Notes: generated from the letters alone by a model not told the origin. A DNA stretch of 27,533 nt from JAXGMQ01 sp964613055 (GCA_964613055.1 CAZTGD010000024.1:1-27533); one strand, 5' to 3'. Counted from the first letter of the stretch, positions 12,594-21,678 are shown. Numbers and translations are program-made.

Positions 12594-14569
12594 TGTCTTT
12601 TCACCTGTATGATATCATCCAACTGCTCAAGCCTGATTATCACATCCTGTAACTCCTTCTTTGAAACAACCTCCAATGCGAGTATGAGTCTTGTTTTCTT
12701 CGAGTCTATCTTTGATGTTTTTGCCATCTGAATATCGATTCCTATTTCGGAAATAACCCCTGAGACCATTGCCAAAACACCAGTCCTATTCCTTGCAATT
12801 ATTGTTAATCGAACAATAAAGGCTTTTCGGGCTTCTCTAACCCAGCCAGCTGTAACAAATCTGTTTTCATCCTTAGCTAAATGTTTGACGTTAGGGCAAT
12901 CTTTTCTGTGGATACTAACTCCTCTCCCTCTCGTTATAAAACCAATAATATCATCACCAAAAATAGGGTTACAGCACCTGGCAAGAATCACCGGAGAATT
13001 ATCGATCCCATCGAGCTCAACCATCGCTCCAGCCCTGCCAACTCGAATGGGCTTTCTCCTTCTCTGTCCCTTTGGCTTCGGTTTATCATTCTCTGCTGGT
13101 AAATCTGATATCTCGAGAGCTTTCTTGAACCAAGAACGTATCTTAGACTTGGTTGAGTGGGAGGCAACCATACTCAACCAATCCCTTGATGGCCCCCGAA
13201 CGTTTTTACTAGTTCTTATCCTTACTCGGTCACCCGTCTTAAGCCTGTAAGAGAGTGGAACAATGCGATCGTTAACCTTCGCCCCAATACAACTATGACC
13301 AACCTCTGTGTGTATCCTGTAGGCAAAGTCAATGGGATTTGCTCCAGCGGGAAGATTGATTATGTCACCTTTGGGTGTAAAGACTAAAACCTCATCTGAG
13401 AATATATCTGATTTCACCCTTTCGATGAAATCCTCTGATGGACCCAATTCTCTCTGCCATTCCAGCAATTGCCTTAGCCAAGTTAGTTTCTGTTCATAGT
13501 TAGTGTCGAATGTTTTTTTACCTTCTTTGTATTTCCAATGGGCGGCTATGCCGTATTCGGCATCGTCATGCATCTGGTAAGTTCTTATCTGTATCTCCAC
13601 GGGGTGGCCACCTGGACCCACGACAGTTGTATGTAGTGACTGATATCCATTAGTCTTTGGTATGGCTATATAATCCTTTATTCTTCCAGGAAGTGGTTTC
13701 CATCTGGCATGCACATATCCAAGTACTCTGTAACATGACGGAATATTCTTAACCAAAATCCTTATTGCGTGAAGATCAAATATCTCATCGAGGTTCTTCC
13801 CTTCAGTCCGCATCTTCTTATAAATGCTGTGAAGGTTCTTAGCTCTTCCCGAAACCTCACCTTTCACTTCTGCTTCTTCAAGAATTTCCACCAACTCCGA
13901 CGTTAGGGATTTGACTAACTCATCCCTTTCAGATCTCTTTAGATCAACATCTCTACTGAGTTTTCTGTAGGTATCAGCTTCAAGATACCTGAAACACAGA
14001 TCCTCTAGTTGCCACTTGAATTTGTATATGCCCAGCCTGCTGGCAAGTGGAACGTATATATCCATTGTTTCGCTGGCAATACGTAACTGTTTTTTCCTGC
14101 TGAAAATTGATATCGATTGCATGTTGTGCAAACGATCAGCGAGTTTTATCAATACAACACGGATATCGGTAGCCATCGCAAGAAGCATCTTTCGGATATT
14201 TTCAATCTTCTGCTCCTTGTTAGATTTAAATTCAACTCGAGAAAGCTTGGTCATACCCATAACCAATTTCAACACATCATCGTCGAAGTGTTTGCTTATA
14301 GTCTCTGGTTTCATTGATGTGTCCTCGACTGTGTCATGAAGAATTGCCGCTTGAATGGTTGGCAAATCAACCTCAAGCTCAGTCAGCAAAATTGCCACAT
14401 GTAATGGATGTGTTATATATGGATCACCACTCTTTCTTTTCTGTCCCTCATGATATGAGTCAGCTAAATAATAGGCTTTTTGTATCCCATCTCTTGCTTC
14501 AATAAGGTAACCGGTTTTTTCGAAAAGTTCCTGAAGTATCTCCTGTGGTGTTTTGGACTCGATAGTCAT
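12590..14569 (-). CDS. relA: Bifunctional (p)ppGpp synthetase/hydrolase, RelA/SpoT family
   Basis: 659 residues, somewhat shorter than the usual 720-750. Domain order: HD hydrolase (about 30-190, with HDTVED at 78-83 and LADRLHNM at 143-150), synthetase (about 235-350, with FDLHAIR at 264-270, GRIKDYIAIPKTNGYQSLHT at 295-314 and EIQIRT at 325-330), TGS (about 391-452), the conserved Cys-Cys region (RCCNPIFGDDIIG at 531-543) and a C-terminal ACT domain (about 584-657). Both active sites look intact, so the enzyme should make and degrade (p)ppGpp, the stringent-response alarmone, on ribosomes. The shortening lies mostly between the TGS and Cys-Cys regions, where a basic linker (KPKGQRRRKP) replaces part of the helical domain. 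First gene of the relA-dtd-MBL operon. Confidence 0.96.
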   Translation of the reverse strand: MTIESKTPQEILQELFEKTGYLIEARDGIQKAYYLADSYHEGQKRKSGDPYITHPLHVAILLTELEVDLPTIQAAILHDTVEDTSMKPETISKHFDDDVLKLVMGMTKLSRVEFKSNKEQKIENIRKMLLAMATDIRVVLIKLADRLHNMQSISIFSRKKQLRIASETMDIYVPLASRLGIYKFKWQLEDLCFRYLEADTYRKLSRDVDLKRSERDELVKSLTSELVEILEEAEVKGEVSGRAKNLHSIYKKMRTEGKNLDEIFDLHAIRILVKNIPSCYRVLGYVHARWKPLPGRIKDYIAIPKTNGYQSLHTTVVGPGGHPVEIQIRTYQMHDDAEYGIAAHWKYKEGKKTFDTNYEQKLTWLRQLLEWQRELGPSEDFIERVKSDIFSDEVLVFTPKGDIINLPAGANPIDFAYRIHTEVGHSCIGAKVNDRIVPLSYRLKTGDRVRIRTSKNVRGPSRDWLSMVASHSTKSKIRSWFKKALEISDLPAENDKPKPKGQRRRKPIRVGRAGAMVELDGIDNSPVILARCCNPIFGDDIIGFITRGRGVSIHRKDCPNVKHLAKDENRFVTAGWVREARKAFIVRLTIIARNRTGVLAMVSGVISEIGIDIQMAKTSKIDSKKTRLILALEVVSKKELQDVIIRLEQLDDIIQVKRH

Positions 14570-14576
14570 GAAGGCA

Positions 14577-14606
14577 AGTATAATCCTTTTCCTGTTATTT
14601 CGTCAA
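14577..14606 (-). promoter_or_regulatory. relA promoter, predicted to give a leaderless mRNA
   Basis: On the minus strand TTGACG (14601-14606) is followed by TATACT (14577-14582) with an 18-nt spacer, or TTATAC with 17 nt. The sequence from the -10 to the start codon is only 7 nt, so the transcription start should fall within a few bases of the ATG at 14569. No Shine-Dalgarno sequence is present there. Confidence 0.7.
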
Positions 14607-14753
14607 CCTATCTAACAAAACATAATGACAGCGTGTGTAAAATGTGCACAAGTTATTCTTTTTTAGTTCCTTGCGTTACAGATTCTTTTGATATAAACTG
14701 GACGAGTACTTATGTAAGGACGGATTTGTTATATCTACCAATGGAGGTGTGAT

Positions 14754-17700
14754 ATGAAGTTCCACAGGCTAGTGGTGTTATTTGTAGTGGCTATCATAGC
14801 TCTCAGTCCAATAACGGTTACATCTATTATGGCTGAGGGACCTATGTTTAGAGTCCAGCTACTCGGTGAAAACACATCAAAAAACGAATTAATGAACTAT
14901 GATGTAACTATTGTCGAGGAATACAGTGACTTTATTATCTGCAATATTGATCCAAGGAAAATTCCTCAGTTAGAAAACAAGGGTTATGGGATTCTTCCTT
15001 TTGAGCAATTCAAAGAGATAAAGATCAATAAGTACACACTCATTGCAGACGAAGACAAGATACTCCAGGTCTCACCAGAAATTCCGTTAGAGTTGTCAAT
15101 TCCAAACACAATGCCAATAGGCGATACATACTTCATTCTGCAATTTGATCTTCCAATAAAGAGTGAATGGACAGAACAGATGCGAGATATTGGTGTCGAG
15201 ATATCATCGTATATCCCAGATGGAGGAATGATAGTTAAGGGCGATGCTTTCGAAGTCTCCAAGTTCCATGATTGGGACAGAATCATAGGTGGAACCCCAT
15301 TACATCCTGGACTTAAGATTTCTAACAAGATCGAACCAGACGAAGAAGGTATGGTTCGGGTAACAGTTAACTTGCATCCAAATGAACCCATTTCTACTGT
15401 AAGAGATGTACTCCCTGGAGAATCCTTTGATGGAAGCATCGACAGAGGATATGGCAGTGTTAACTTAGAATGCGAGCTTGAACAGATTAATGAGATAGCT
15501 TGGTTGCAACCTGTTTCATCAATAACACCGTACATCGAACCTGAGCTGTACATGGACAAATCCCGTGAGATTATGGGAATTGAAGCCAGAAGTGTAGATT
15601 CCTCTCCCAGTCTTGATTCAAGATCGGAAGGTATCTGGGACTACAATATCAAAGGGCAGGGAAGAGTTGTATGTATTCAGGATACGGGTTGCAGTACAGG
15701 TGACTTCAGCACTCTCAACCGAGATTTTGGAATTCCTCCACGGGTTGTTGGACACTATGGATACCAATCTCCACCAGCCGGACCGGATCCCGATCAATCA
15801 AAAGCATGGCATGATACAAATGGTCACGGTACCTTTACTTCTGCACAGGTTATGGGTGATGGATACAACTCATCCGGTCAATACGCCGGTGTAGCACCTT
15901 ATGCAAAACTAGTCGTCCAGAAAGGACTGGGTTATCTCAATCCAGGTCTACCAGATGCTTACAAGCATGGTGCCAGAGTTCACAGTAATTCTTGGGGTTC
16001 CAGCATTAACTCATACACTGCTGAATGCTCCTATACAGACGAGTTTGTGTGGGACAACCCTGATATGGTTGTCTGTATATCAGCCGGCAACAGTGGTCCC
16101 TGGACAGGATCGCTTGGTACACCTGGACTTACAAAAAACAATATCGGCGTTGGAGCTGCTGGAAATAACAGGCCTTCATCCCCTTTAGCGGTTGATTACA
16201 CAGGTGGAGTCATATTGAGATTGGTTGACAACACCGATTTCAGTAGTAGCCCATGGCAGAACAGACGCGTGTGTGTAACAGGTGACAATCCCGGCGAAGA
16301 TGAATTCAGAAACTGCACAGCAGTGCTAAGCGGAAATAGAATCCGAATTGACTCACCACTCACATTCAACCACTCATCAGGCAACAGGGTTCATTTTATT
16401 CACGCCGAATCAATGGCAAGGTTCTCCTCAAGGGGTCCTACATCAGATAACCGCATTAAACCAGATATCTCAGGTCCTGGACGCAATGTAATGGGTTTGA
16501 ACAGACACTACAATCCTCCCTTCGATCCCAATAGATACGAATCAGCATCAGGAACATCAATGTCATGCCCAAACGTTGCAGGATGCGCAACACTTCTCCA
16601 GCAGTGGTCAGAAGAAATTTATCAACACTTGGAACCATCAGCATCATTTGTCAAAACCCTTCTCATCAATGGAGCCAGAGACATAAGAGAAGATTATGAT
16701 GGAACTCCGTTGTTCACACCTGACTATAACGGAGGTTGGGGGTACGTTGATTTATATGATACCCTATACCCAACTGCCCCAACGCGAAGAGACTTCTGCG
16801 ATTACAAACCTGGCATAGTAACGGGTGAAAGAGTTGACTTTCCAATAATTGCAGGACCTGGCACTATCAAGGTCAACATAGCATGGTCTGACTATCCATC
16901 TGTTGTAGGTGCACCTCAACACCTGATTAATGACTTAGACCTAATCGTGGAGACACCAAGTGGTGAAATCTACCGAGGCAACCAATTTGTTGGAGGAATC
17001 GGAGCATCATCTGATTCCGAACTCAATGCAGCTGGTACAGACACGATCAACAACGTAGAAGGAGTAACTGAGTTTAACGCAACTGAAGTTGGTCAATACA
17101 CCATCTCTGTTGAAGGTACCAACGTCCCTCAATCCCCTCAACCCTTCTCAATGTCAGTCGAGTACGAAGCTGTTATACCAGATTTTGATATACGCGTTCA
17201 TCCCGACCTTCAATACATCGATTCAGGTTGGCGAACTGGCGATTACCTCGTTGAACTCGAACCCATTTCAGGTTTCTCAGGAGATGTGGAACTCTCATGC
17301 TCCCTAATTGGTCCAGATTTCACAGAATCCTTCAACCCGAGTAGGGTGTTCCTCAATGGTGCTGTTGGCACATCAACAATGACTCTCAGCTGTGAAGATC
17401 AACTTGATGTTGGTGTTTACTACTTTATCGTACGTGGTACTTGTGGAGACATTTACCACGAAGACATCCTCACCCTGAAGGTCAGACCCGGCAAAACCTA
17501 TCAGTTTGATTTTACCAAGGACGTTGGCAGGGGTGGAATCAACAATCCTTATGGTGATGATGGCACAACCGTCTTCCCAGATGATAAACTCGGGTACAGC
17601 CTCCAGTACAATACCTCTGACTCAGAACTATTCAGCAGAATGACAATCGAAGACCAAATCCCAAGAGGTGGTTATTACAACGGTGTTTCATTCCCAATAC

Positions 17701-19880
17701 CCACTCACTATTCACCTGATGGAGGTACAACGTGGATCAACGAAAGGATTCCGGATGAAGTGGGGTACGGTTATGTGATGCGTTGGGATCTTCATGACAT
17801 ACCTGGTTCAGGTCATCTGATGAAGCTTTCAACTGGAATACCCGGATTTGACAATGTTAGCGATGACCTAGACACATCCTCAGACGAGGTCATGTTACTC
17901 GATAGCAACGGCTATCCACATGTAGTTTGGAGTAACCACATCCTAGGTAGTTTCCCAAGCGATGACGAGATCTTCTATACAAGGTGGGACGGTCAGAAAT
18001 GGGTTGACCTTTTTGGTAACGAAGGTATATCGAACATATCTAATTCTCCAAGTTACGTTTCCTCGGAACCTGATATGGTCATCGATCCATCAGATAATCC
18101 ACATATAATATGGGTTGAAAGTAGCAACAGCGGTGGCAATAACCGTGTCCTCTATACTAAATGCATGGGTCCACAACTCACAAAACTCGATGGTACCGCT
18201 GGTATTGATATAGTTTCATCCTCAATCGCGACACCTAATATCAATTATTATTCACCAAGAATAGATCAGGGTACAAACGGTCACATTGCAGTTGTATTTG
18301 GATATCAGATTCCTGGTTGGTGGTGGTATGACTATGGATTCTATATATCGCGAGCAGTGGGTGGCATTTGGACCGAACTAGATGGAGTAACGCCTGGAGC
18401 AGAGCAGATAATCAATACAACTGATTATGTTTACTCTCCTACTATTGAAATAGATAGTGCGGGATCTCCTTATTTAGCCTATGAAGTAATATCTTACTTT
18501 TTTTGGTGGATTTGGTCTGACAATCTTTTCACTGCCAAATGGAATGATGGGACAAGCTCATGGGTGAATTTTGATGGTACCACACCCGGATGGGAAAACA
18601 TGGTTCCCGGTAACACAAGAAGGCATTCAGAACCAGAGCTTCTCATTGATGCAGGTGATGTACCCCACATAACATGGACTGAGGATTGGTTGGGTAATGA
18701 AGATATTTTCTACTCCCGATTCGAGGGTGGACAGTGGGTCACAGCAAACGGTTCTCCAGGATATGAGCAGATAACCAATACTACATATGCTGAAAGCAAC
18801 TCCGACATTTGCCTTAGACAAACAGGAGAACCAGCTTTGATCTGGCAGGAACAGGATTTATCAAACAACATCGTCTTCAGTCAGTACAACGGAGGTTGGA
18901 GGAATCTGTTCAATTCAGGCGGAGTTGAGTATATAACCACCAATATCAGCTCGGAAAGCATCACACCAAAGGTTCAGATCAACTCTCAGGGAGTTCCCTA
19001 CTTCTCATTCACTGACGACAGAACTGACGACAAAGACGTCTATGTCACATATCCAATGCTCGATTTCAGCAGTGCAAACTTCCCAGGAGAGATAGTATGG
19101 GAAGGAAGAGTAAATAAAGATGTACCAACAGATCTCGCCTCTATAGTAAACAATGCCTATGTAAGCGGGTTCTATACAGACGGAGCTTACTCAGTCGAAA
19201 CCGTCAAGACAAAAGCAACAACTATAAATCCATTTGAAATTGGTATTGATGTTACAAAGACAGCTGCTCAATCACACGTCAGACTCAACCAAACCGTTGA
19301 ATTCAAGATAGCAGTAACCAACACGGGCTCAGTACCACTCACTCGAATCAACGTCGTTGACATAATGCCTAAAGGTATGGAACTGGTAAAATCAAGACCA
19401 GTAGCCAAGGAATCCACTACTGGAGTGAGTTGGCTCGTTAACTCAATTGCACCTAATTCCACAGTCCATTTGAGTGTTTGGGTCAAAGTAACTGACCAGA
19501 AATTGCAGGATACTGCTGTGCAAAACAGGGTTACAGCATCCTCCAGTAATTTTGATGTCTCTGCTGAGGATTTTTCTTCAGTTATTGTGTCCGGAAATAT
19601 TACTGGATTCCCAGCCCCTGAGGTCACGTTCAAGTCAGTGACTTCTGTTGAAGCTGGCACTGAGAGTGAATTCGAACTACACGTTTGGAGTGGCAATGGA
19701 CCATTCAGCTTTGAAGTTGATTGGGGAGATGGTAAAACCACATCGGGTAATATTGAGTTAGATGAAACCAAAACCCTGAATCATGCATTCAACAACTCTG
19801 GAAAACACAAGATAGTTTGTTCAGTGATTGATCGTTTCGGAGTAACCAAGGTAATTGAGTACAATGTTGATGTGAATTAG
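14754..19880 (+). CDS. Large secreted subtilisin-family (S8) serine protease with beta-propeller, DUF11 and PKD domains
   Basis: 1708 residues, starting at the ATG 4 nt after GGAGGTG. A signal peptide covers about residues 1-27. A prodomain (about 30-290) precedes the S8 catalytic domain (about 300-670), with Asp310 (QDTG), His358 (NGHGTF), oxyanion Asn446 (SAGNSG) and Ser602 (SGTSMSCPNVAG) all present. A roughly 70-residue insert (about 480-550) precedes ARFSSRGPT. Next come a jelly-roll domain (about 680-805) typical of S8 tails, an Ig-like domain (about 807-911), a DUF11-like half (about 912-1035), seven propeller blades (about 1040-1440), the remaining DUF11-like strands (about 1440-1490), a full DUF11 (about 1497-1612) and a PKD domain (about 1622-1708, VDWGDG). 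It should act outside the cell as an endopeptidase, possibly surface-held. No sortase, SLH or membrane anchor is seen. Cotranscription with the downstream gene is unlikely because of the terminator. Confidence 0.95.
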   Translation: MKFHRLVVLFVVAIIALSPITVTSIMAEGPMFRVQLLGENTSKNELMNYDVTIVEEYSDFIICNIDPRKIPQLENKGYGILPFEQFKEIKINKYTLIADEDKILQVSPEIPLELSIPNTMPIGDTYFILQFDLPIKSEWTEQMRDIGVEISSYIPDGGMIVKGDAFEVSKFHDWDRIIGGTPLHPGLKISNKIEPDEEGMVRVTVNLHPNEPISTVRDVLPGESFDGSIDRGYGSVNLECELEQINEIAWLQPVSSITPYIEPELYMDKSREIMGIEARSVDSSPSLDSRSEGIWDYNIKGQGRVVCIQDTGCSTGDFSTLNRDFGIPPRVVGHYGYQSPPAGPDPDQSKAWHDTNGHGTFTSAQVMGDGYNSSGQYAGVAPYAKLVVQKGLGYLNPGLPDAYKHGARVHSNSWGSSINSYTAECSYTDEFVWDNPDMVVCISAGNSGPWTGSLGTPGLTKNNIGVGAAGNNRPSSPLAVDYTGGVILRLVDNTDFSSSPWQNRRVCVTGDNPGEDEFRNCTAVLSGNRIRIDSPLTFNHSSGNRVHFIHAESMARFSSRGPTSDNRIKPDISGPGRNVMGLNRHYNPPFDPNRYESASGTSMSCPNVAGCATLLQQWSEEIYQHLEPSASFVKTLLINGARDIREDYDGTPLFTPDYNGGWGYVDLYDTLYPTAPTRRDFCDYKPGIVTGERVDFPIIAGPGTIKVNIAWSDYPSVVGAPQHLINDLDLIVETPSGEIYRGNQFVGGIGASSDSELNAAGTDTINNVEGVTEFNATEVGQYTISVEGTNVPQSPQPFSMSVEYEAVIPDFDIRVHPDLQYIDSGWRTGDYLVELEPISGFSGDVELSCSLIGPDFTESFNPSRVFLNGAVGTSTMTLSCEDQLDVGVYYFIVRGTCGDIYHEDILTLKVRPGKTYQFDFTKDVGRGGINNPYGDDGTTVFPDDKLGYSLQYNTSDSELFSRMTIEDQIPRGGYYNGVSFPIPTHYSPDGGTTWINERIPDEVGYGYVMRWDLHDIPGSGHLMKLSTGIPGFDNVSDDLDTSSDEVMLLDSNGYPHVVWSNHILGSFPSDDEIFYTRWDGQKWVDLFGNEGISNISNSPSYVSSEPDMVIDPSDNPHIIWVESSNSGGNNRVLYTKCMGPQLTKLDGTAGIDIVSSSIATPNINYYSPRIDQGTNGHIAVVFGYQIPGWWWYDYGFYISRAVGGIWTELDGVTPGAEQIINTTDYVYSPTIEIDSAGSPYLAYEVISYFFWWIWSDNLFTAKWNDGTSSWVNFDGTTPGWENMVPGNTRRHSEPELLIDAGDVPHITWTEDWLGNEDIFYSRFEGGQWVTANGSPGYEQITNTTYAESNSDICLRQTGEPALIWQEQDLSNNIVFSQYNGGWRNLFNSGGVEYITTNISSESITPKVQINSQGVPYFSFTDDRTDDKDVYVTYPMLDFSSANFPGEIVWEGRVNKDVPTDLASIVNNAYVSGFYTDGAYSVETVKTKATTINPFEIGIDVTKTAAQSHVRLNQTVEFKIAVTNTGSVPLTRINVVDIMPKGMELVKSRPVAKESTTGVSWLVNSIAPNSTVHLSVWVKVTDQKLQDTAVQNRVTASSSNFDVSAEDFSSVIVSGNITGFPAPEVTFKSVTSVEAGTESEFELHVWSGNGPFSFEVDWGDGKTTSGNIELDETKTLNHAFNNSGKHKIVCSVIDRFGVTKVIEYNVDVN
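16206..16403 (+). other. Insert in the S8 catalytic domain
   Basis: Codons about 485-550 separate the oxyanion-Asn strand (VGAAGN) from the ARFSSRGPT strand. This is the place where larger subtilases often carry a PA domain, but the insert is only about 65-70 residues. Its pattern (VCVTGDN, CTAVLSGNRIRIDSPL, then a GNRVHFI strand) looks like a compact beta unit rather than a PA domain. It resembles short units in the giant protein (2765-2965, 2985-3200 and 885-1090); the similarity is by eye only. Confidence 0.5.
17871..19073 (+). repeat. Seven beta-propeller blades inside the protease
   Basis: Seven repeats of 40-60 residues share the pattern D-x-x-G-x-P-(H/Y)-(I/V)-x-W, then (D/E)-(I/D)-x-(F/V)-Y-(T/S)-(R/K)-(W/F)-x-G-x-x-W. 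They start near residues 1043, 1104, 1167, 1228, 1292, 1348 and 1402. Seven is the usual number for a closed propeller of this kind, so the set looks complete. Blades 3 and 4 carry aromatic-rich loops (PGWWWYDYG and FFWWIW). Confidence 0.75.
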
Positions 19881-19895
19881 ACTACTTAATACATT

Positions 19896-19937
19896 GATTA
19901 AAAACCCCCTAGCTGTTTCAGCAGGGGGTTTTTAATC
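19896..19937 (+). terminator. Intrinsic terminator after the S8 protease gene
   Basis: GATTAAAAACCCCCT (19896-19910) pairs perfectly over 15 bp with AGGGGGTTTTTAATC (19923-19937). An inner GCTG/CAGC stem is separated from it by a bulged A, and the loop is TTT. The CCCCC/GGGGG stem followed by a run of five T fits a rho-independent terminator. It begins 15 nt after the stop codon and could also work in the other direction. Confidence 0.93.
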
Positions 19938-20023
19938 AGCTTGTATTGATGGGGAATATTGGTAAAATGAATTCTAATATATATGGAACATAACACAAAC
20001 GGAATCATACCAGAGAGGTTTCC

Positions 20024-20263
20024 ATGCGAAAGTGCATACTGATTATTTTGTGTTTGTCTCTCATTGTAACGCCCACATCTTCAGAAACTGATGCCCGTAA
20101 TGAGATAGAAATAAAGACAGTTGTTAAAGAACTCACGATCACCAGTATTCCAAACGAAGACAACAGCCTCATTGTTGTTGACGGTTATTTCGACAGCGTA
20201 TCGAAGGTAGCCCCAGATAGCAACAGAGCTGAGGGTATTGATGAGTATTTATCAAATTGGTAG
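20024..20263 (+). CDS. Signal-peptide ORF, probably the N-terminal part of a frameshifted secreted protein
   Basis: 79 residues, ATG preceded by GAGAGG at good spacing. Residues 1-20 (MRKCILIILCLSLIVTPTSS) form a clear signal peptide. The rest (KELTITSIPNEDNSLIVVDG) looks like the opening beta strands of a larger domain and then stops abruptly at TGGTAG. The downstream 473-codon frame begins 7 nt before this stop in another frame, and it lacks its own signal peptide and ribosome binding site. The simplest reading is one secreted protein of about 550 residues interrupted by an indel near 20243-20263, either real (pseudogene or phase variant) or a sequence error. No function recognised. Confidence 0.7.
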   Translation: MRKCILIILCLSLIVTPTSSETDARNEIEIKTVVKELTITSIPNEDNSLIVVDGYFDSVSKVAPDSNRAEGIDEYLSNW

Positions 20264-21678
20264 ATTACCAGAATTCAGGTGAATATGTAGTTGGTTGGAA
20301 AGTAGAAGCGATTTGCCATTATATTGAACCTGAAGAGTATCACGAAATTGAGTATTTTAACTGTGATGTTGTCCCTTTGATTGATATTAAACACGACGTT
20401 AGTATCGATGGATTCCTGTATTATGTTATTCCGGAATCAGGAGATCTTGTTGTAGAGTCAAATCGTAACTACTACCGAGTTGTAACCAATGAAGATGTAA
20501 ACACTGAGGAATTGACTACTGGTGACTCCATTAGGGTTAGTGGGCATGCGGTTATGAACAGACCCTATCTAATCACAAATGCTTCCTATGAAATCCTTTT
20601 CCCTAGTGGTTCATATAGAAGACTTCATCCCTGTAGAACAACTGAAGGAAACTGGTATGATGGTTTATTTAGGGTTTACACTCGCGGTGAATACTGGCAG
20701 GTTAACTTTAGAGAAGATCAACCCAATCAACACCTCAGAGACTCAATGGTATTTGGAGTCAAAGGCAAGCTTGACCCCATCCTTGAGCAGACCCTTCATG
20801 AATGTGTTTTGTTCGACATTATTGAGAGGACTACACTCACTGGCATTGTCCTAGATTATTACCCAGGACATGGATTAATCAAAATTAAAAAATCTAATGA
20901 CCAGATATGCTGGATAAACGTTGAGATGAATCCAGCCGGTATTAAAAATTTCAAGAAAGACGATGGCATTATGGCAGTTGGTTACGACATCTCAACTAGA
21001 CCTGATATATCAATGGTTTTTGGCCAGGTAGAACTATTACCTGAAGGGAGAATCCTGCCAGTTGGTTTTCCTGGTGAGATACTTCAAAATGACAAATGCG
21101 ATAGCGATGGATATATTGAAGTACTCTCTGGAAATAAACTATGGAATGTTATGCTACCAAAAAATACCAGTTGTGGAAGGTACAAACTCGGTCATTGGGT
21201 ATTCGTCAACGGATCAATAACAAGTTACAGTGATCGTCTTATTGAGGCTGAATCACTTAAGAACTCACAAGTATGCATCCTTGCAGAAATAAGCAAACCA
21301 AATTACCAAGGATCAACCATGAAGGTATCAGACCTTCTTAGTTTGAGAACTTGGATCGTTACTCCAGATGATAACAATAATGCCGGATATCGAAGAGGCA
21401 CACAGTATATGATCACTGGTGACCTTGATGAATTTACCCCCTACAAAATAAAGAACGCCTCACTGAATAAACTGTATAAGACTAAAGGTAAAATAGTAGA
21501 AATAGATAACTTTAATCAGCAACTCCACATTATCACAACTACCGATAAACGACTTACCATTAATATTCGCCCAGATTGGTATAACATCAACCGTTACCGC
21601 ACTGGTACATGGATTGAAGTAACGGGGATTAAAACCAGAGACGGAATCAACAACGCTATCATCAAATGGATAGAGTAA
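20257..21678 (+). CDS. Protein of repeated OB-like beta units, probably C-terminal part of a frameshifted secreted protein
   Basis: 473 codons from a TTG at 20257; this start is doubtful because no Shine-Dalgarno precedes it and the frame is really open from about 20243. I recognise no enzyme family. At least four segments share the pattern GxI....xxLxIxxx..WxVxxx....YxxGxWIxVxGxI, typical of small OB-fold-like barrels: about residues 50-113, 195-260, 272-335 and 410-470 (GKIVEIDN ... LTINIRPDWYNINRYRTGTW). Each ends in a strand such as NASYEIL or IIKWIE, common in periplasmic and extracellular OB proteins. With the upstream signal peptide this would be exported. It lies downstream of the S8 protease but past its terminator, so it is probably a separate transcript; no strong promoter was found. 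Confidence 0.75.
   Translation: MVDYQNSGEYVVGWKVEAICHYIEPEEYHEIEYFNCDVVPLIDIKHDVSIDGFLYYVIPESGDLVVESNRNYYRVVTNEDVNTEELTTGDSIRVSGHAVMNRPYLITNASYEILFPSGSYRRLHPCRTTEGNWYDGLFRVYTRGEYWQVNFREDQPNQHLRDSMVFGVKGKLDPILEQTLHECVLFDIIERTTLTGIVLDYYPGHGLIKIKKSNDQICWINVEMNPAGIKNFKKDDGIMAVGYDISTRPDISMVFGQVELLPEGRILPVGFPGEILQNDKCDSDGYIEVLSGNKLWNVMLPKNTSCGRYKLGHWVFVNGSITSYSDRLIEAESLKNSQVCILAEISKPNYQGSTMKVSDLLSLRTWIVTPDDNNNAGYRRGTQYMITGDLDEFTPYKIKNASLNKLYKTKGKIVEIDNFNQQLHIITTTDKRLTINIRPDWYNINRYRTGTWIEVTGIKTRDGINNAIIKWIE

Noticed and set aside
14671..14697. TTGCGT ... TATAAA as promoter of the S8 protease
   Set aside because: Spacer of only 15 nt and a weak -35; possible but not strong enough to list as a feature.
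14984..15559. 191-codon minus-strand frame inside the protease gene
   Set aside because: Antisense shadow of the protease prodomain; no ribosome binding site or domain.
19268..19771. 167-codon minus-strand frame
   Set aside because: Antisense shadow of the DUF11 and PKD domains, which are clearly coded on the plus strand.
20243..20263. Programmed -1 ribosomal frameshift joining the two OB-like frames
   Set aside because: No X-XXY-YYZ slippery heptamer and no obvious downstream stem-loop; an indel or sequence error is more likely.
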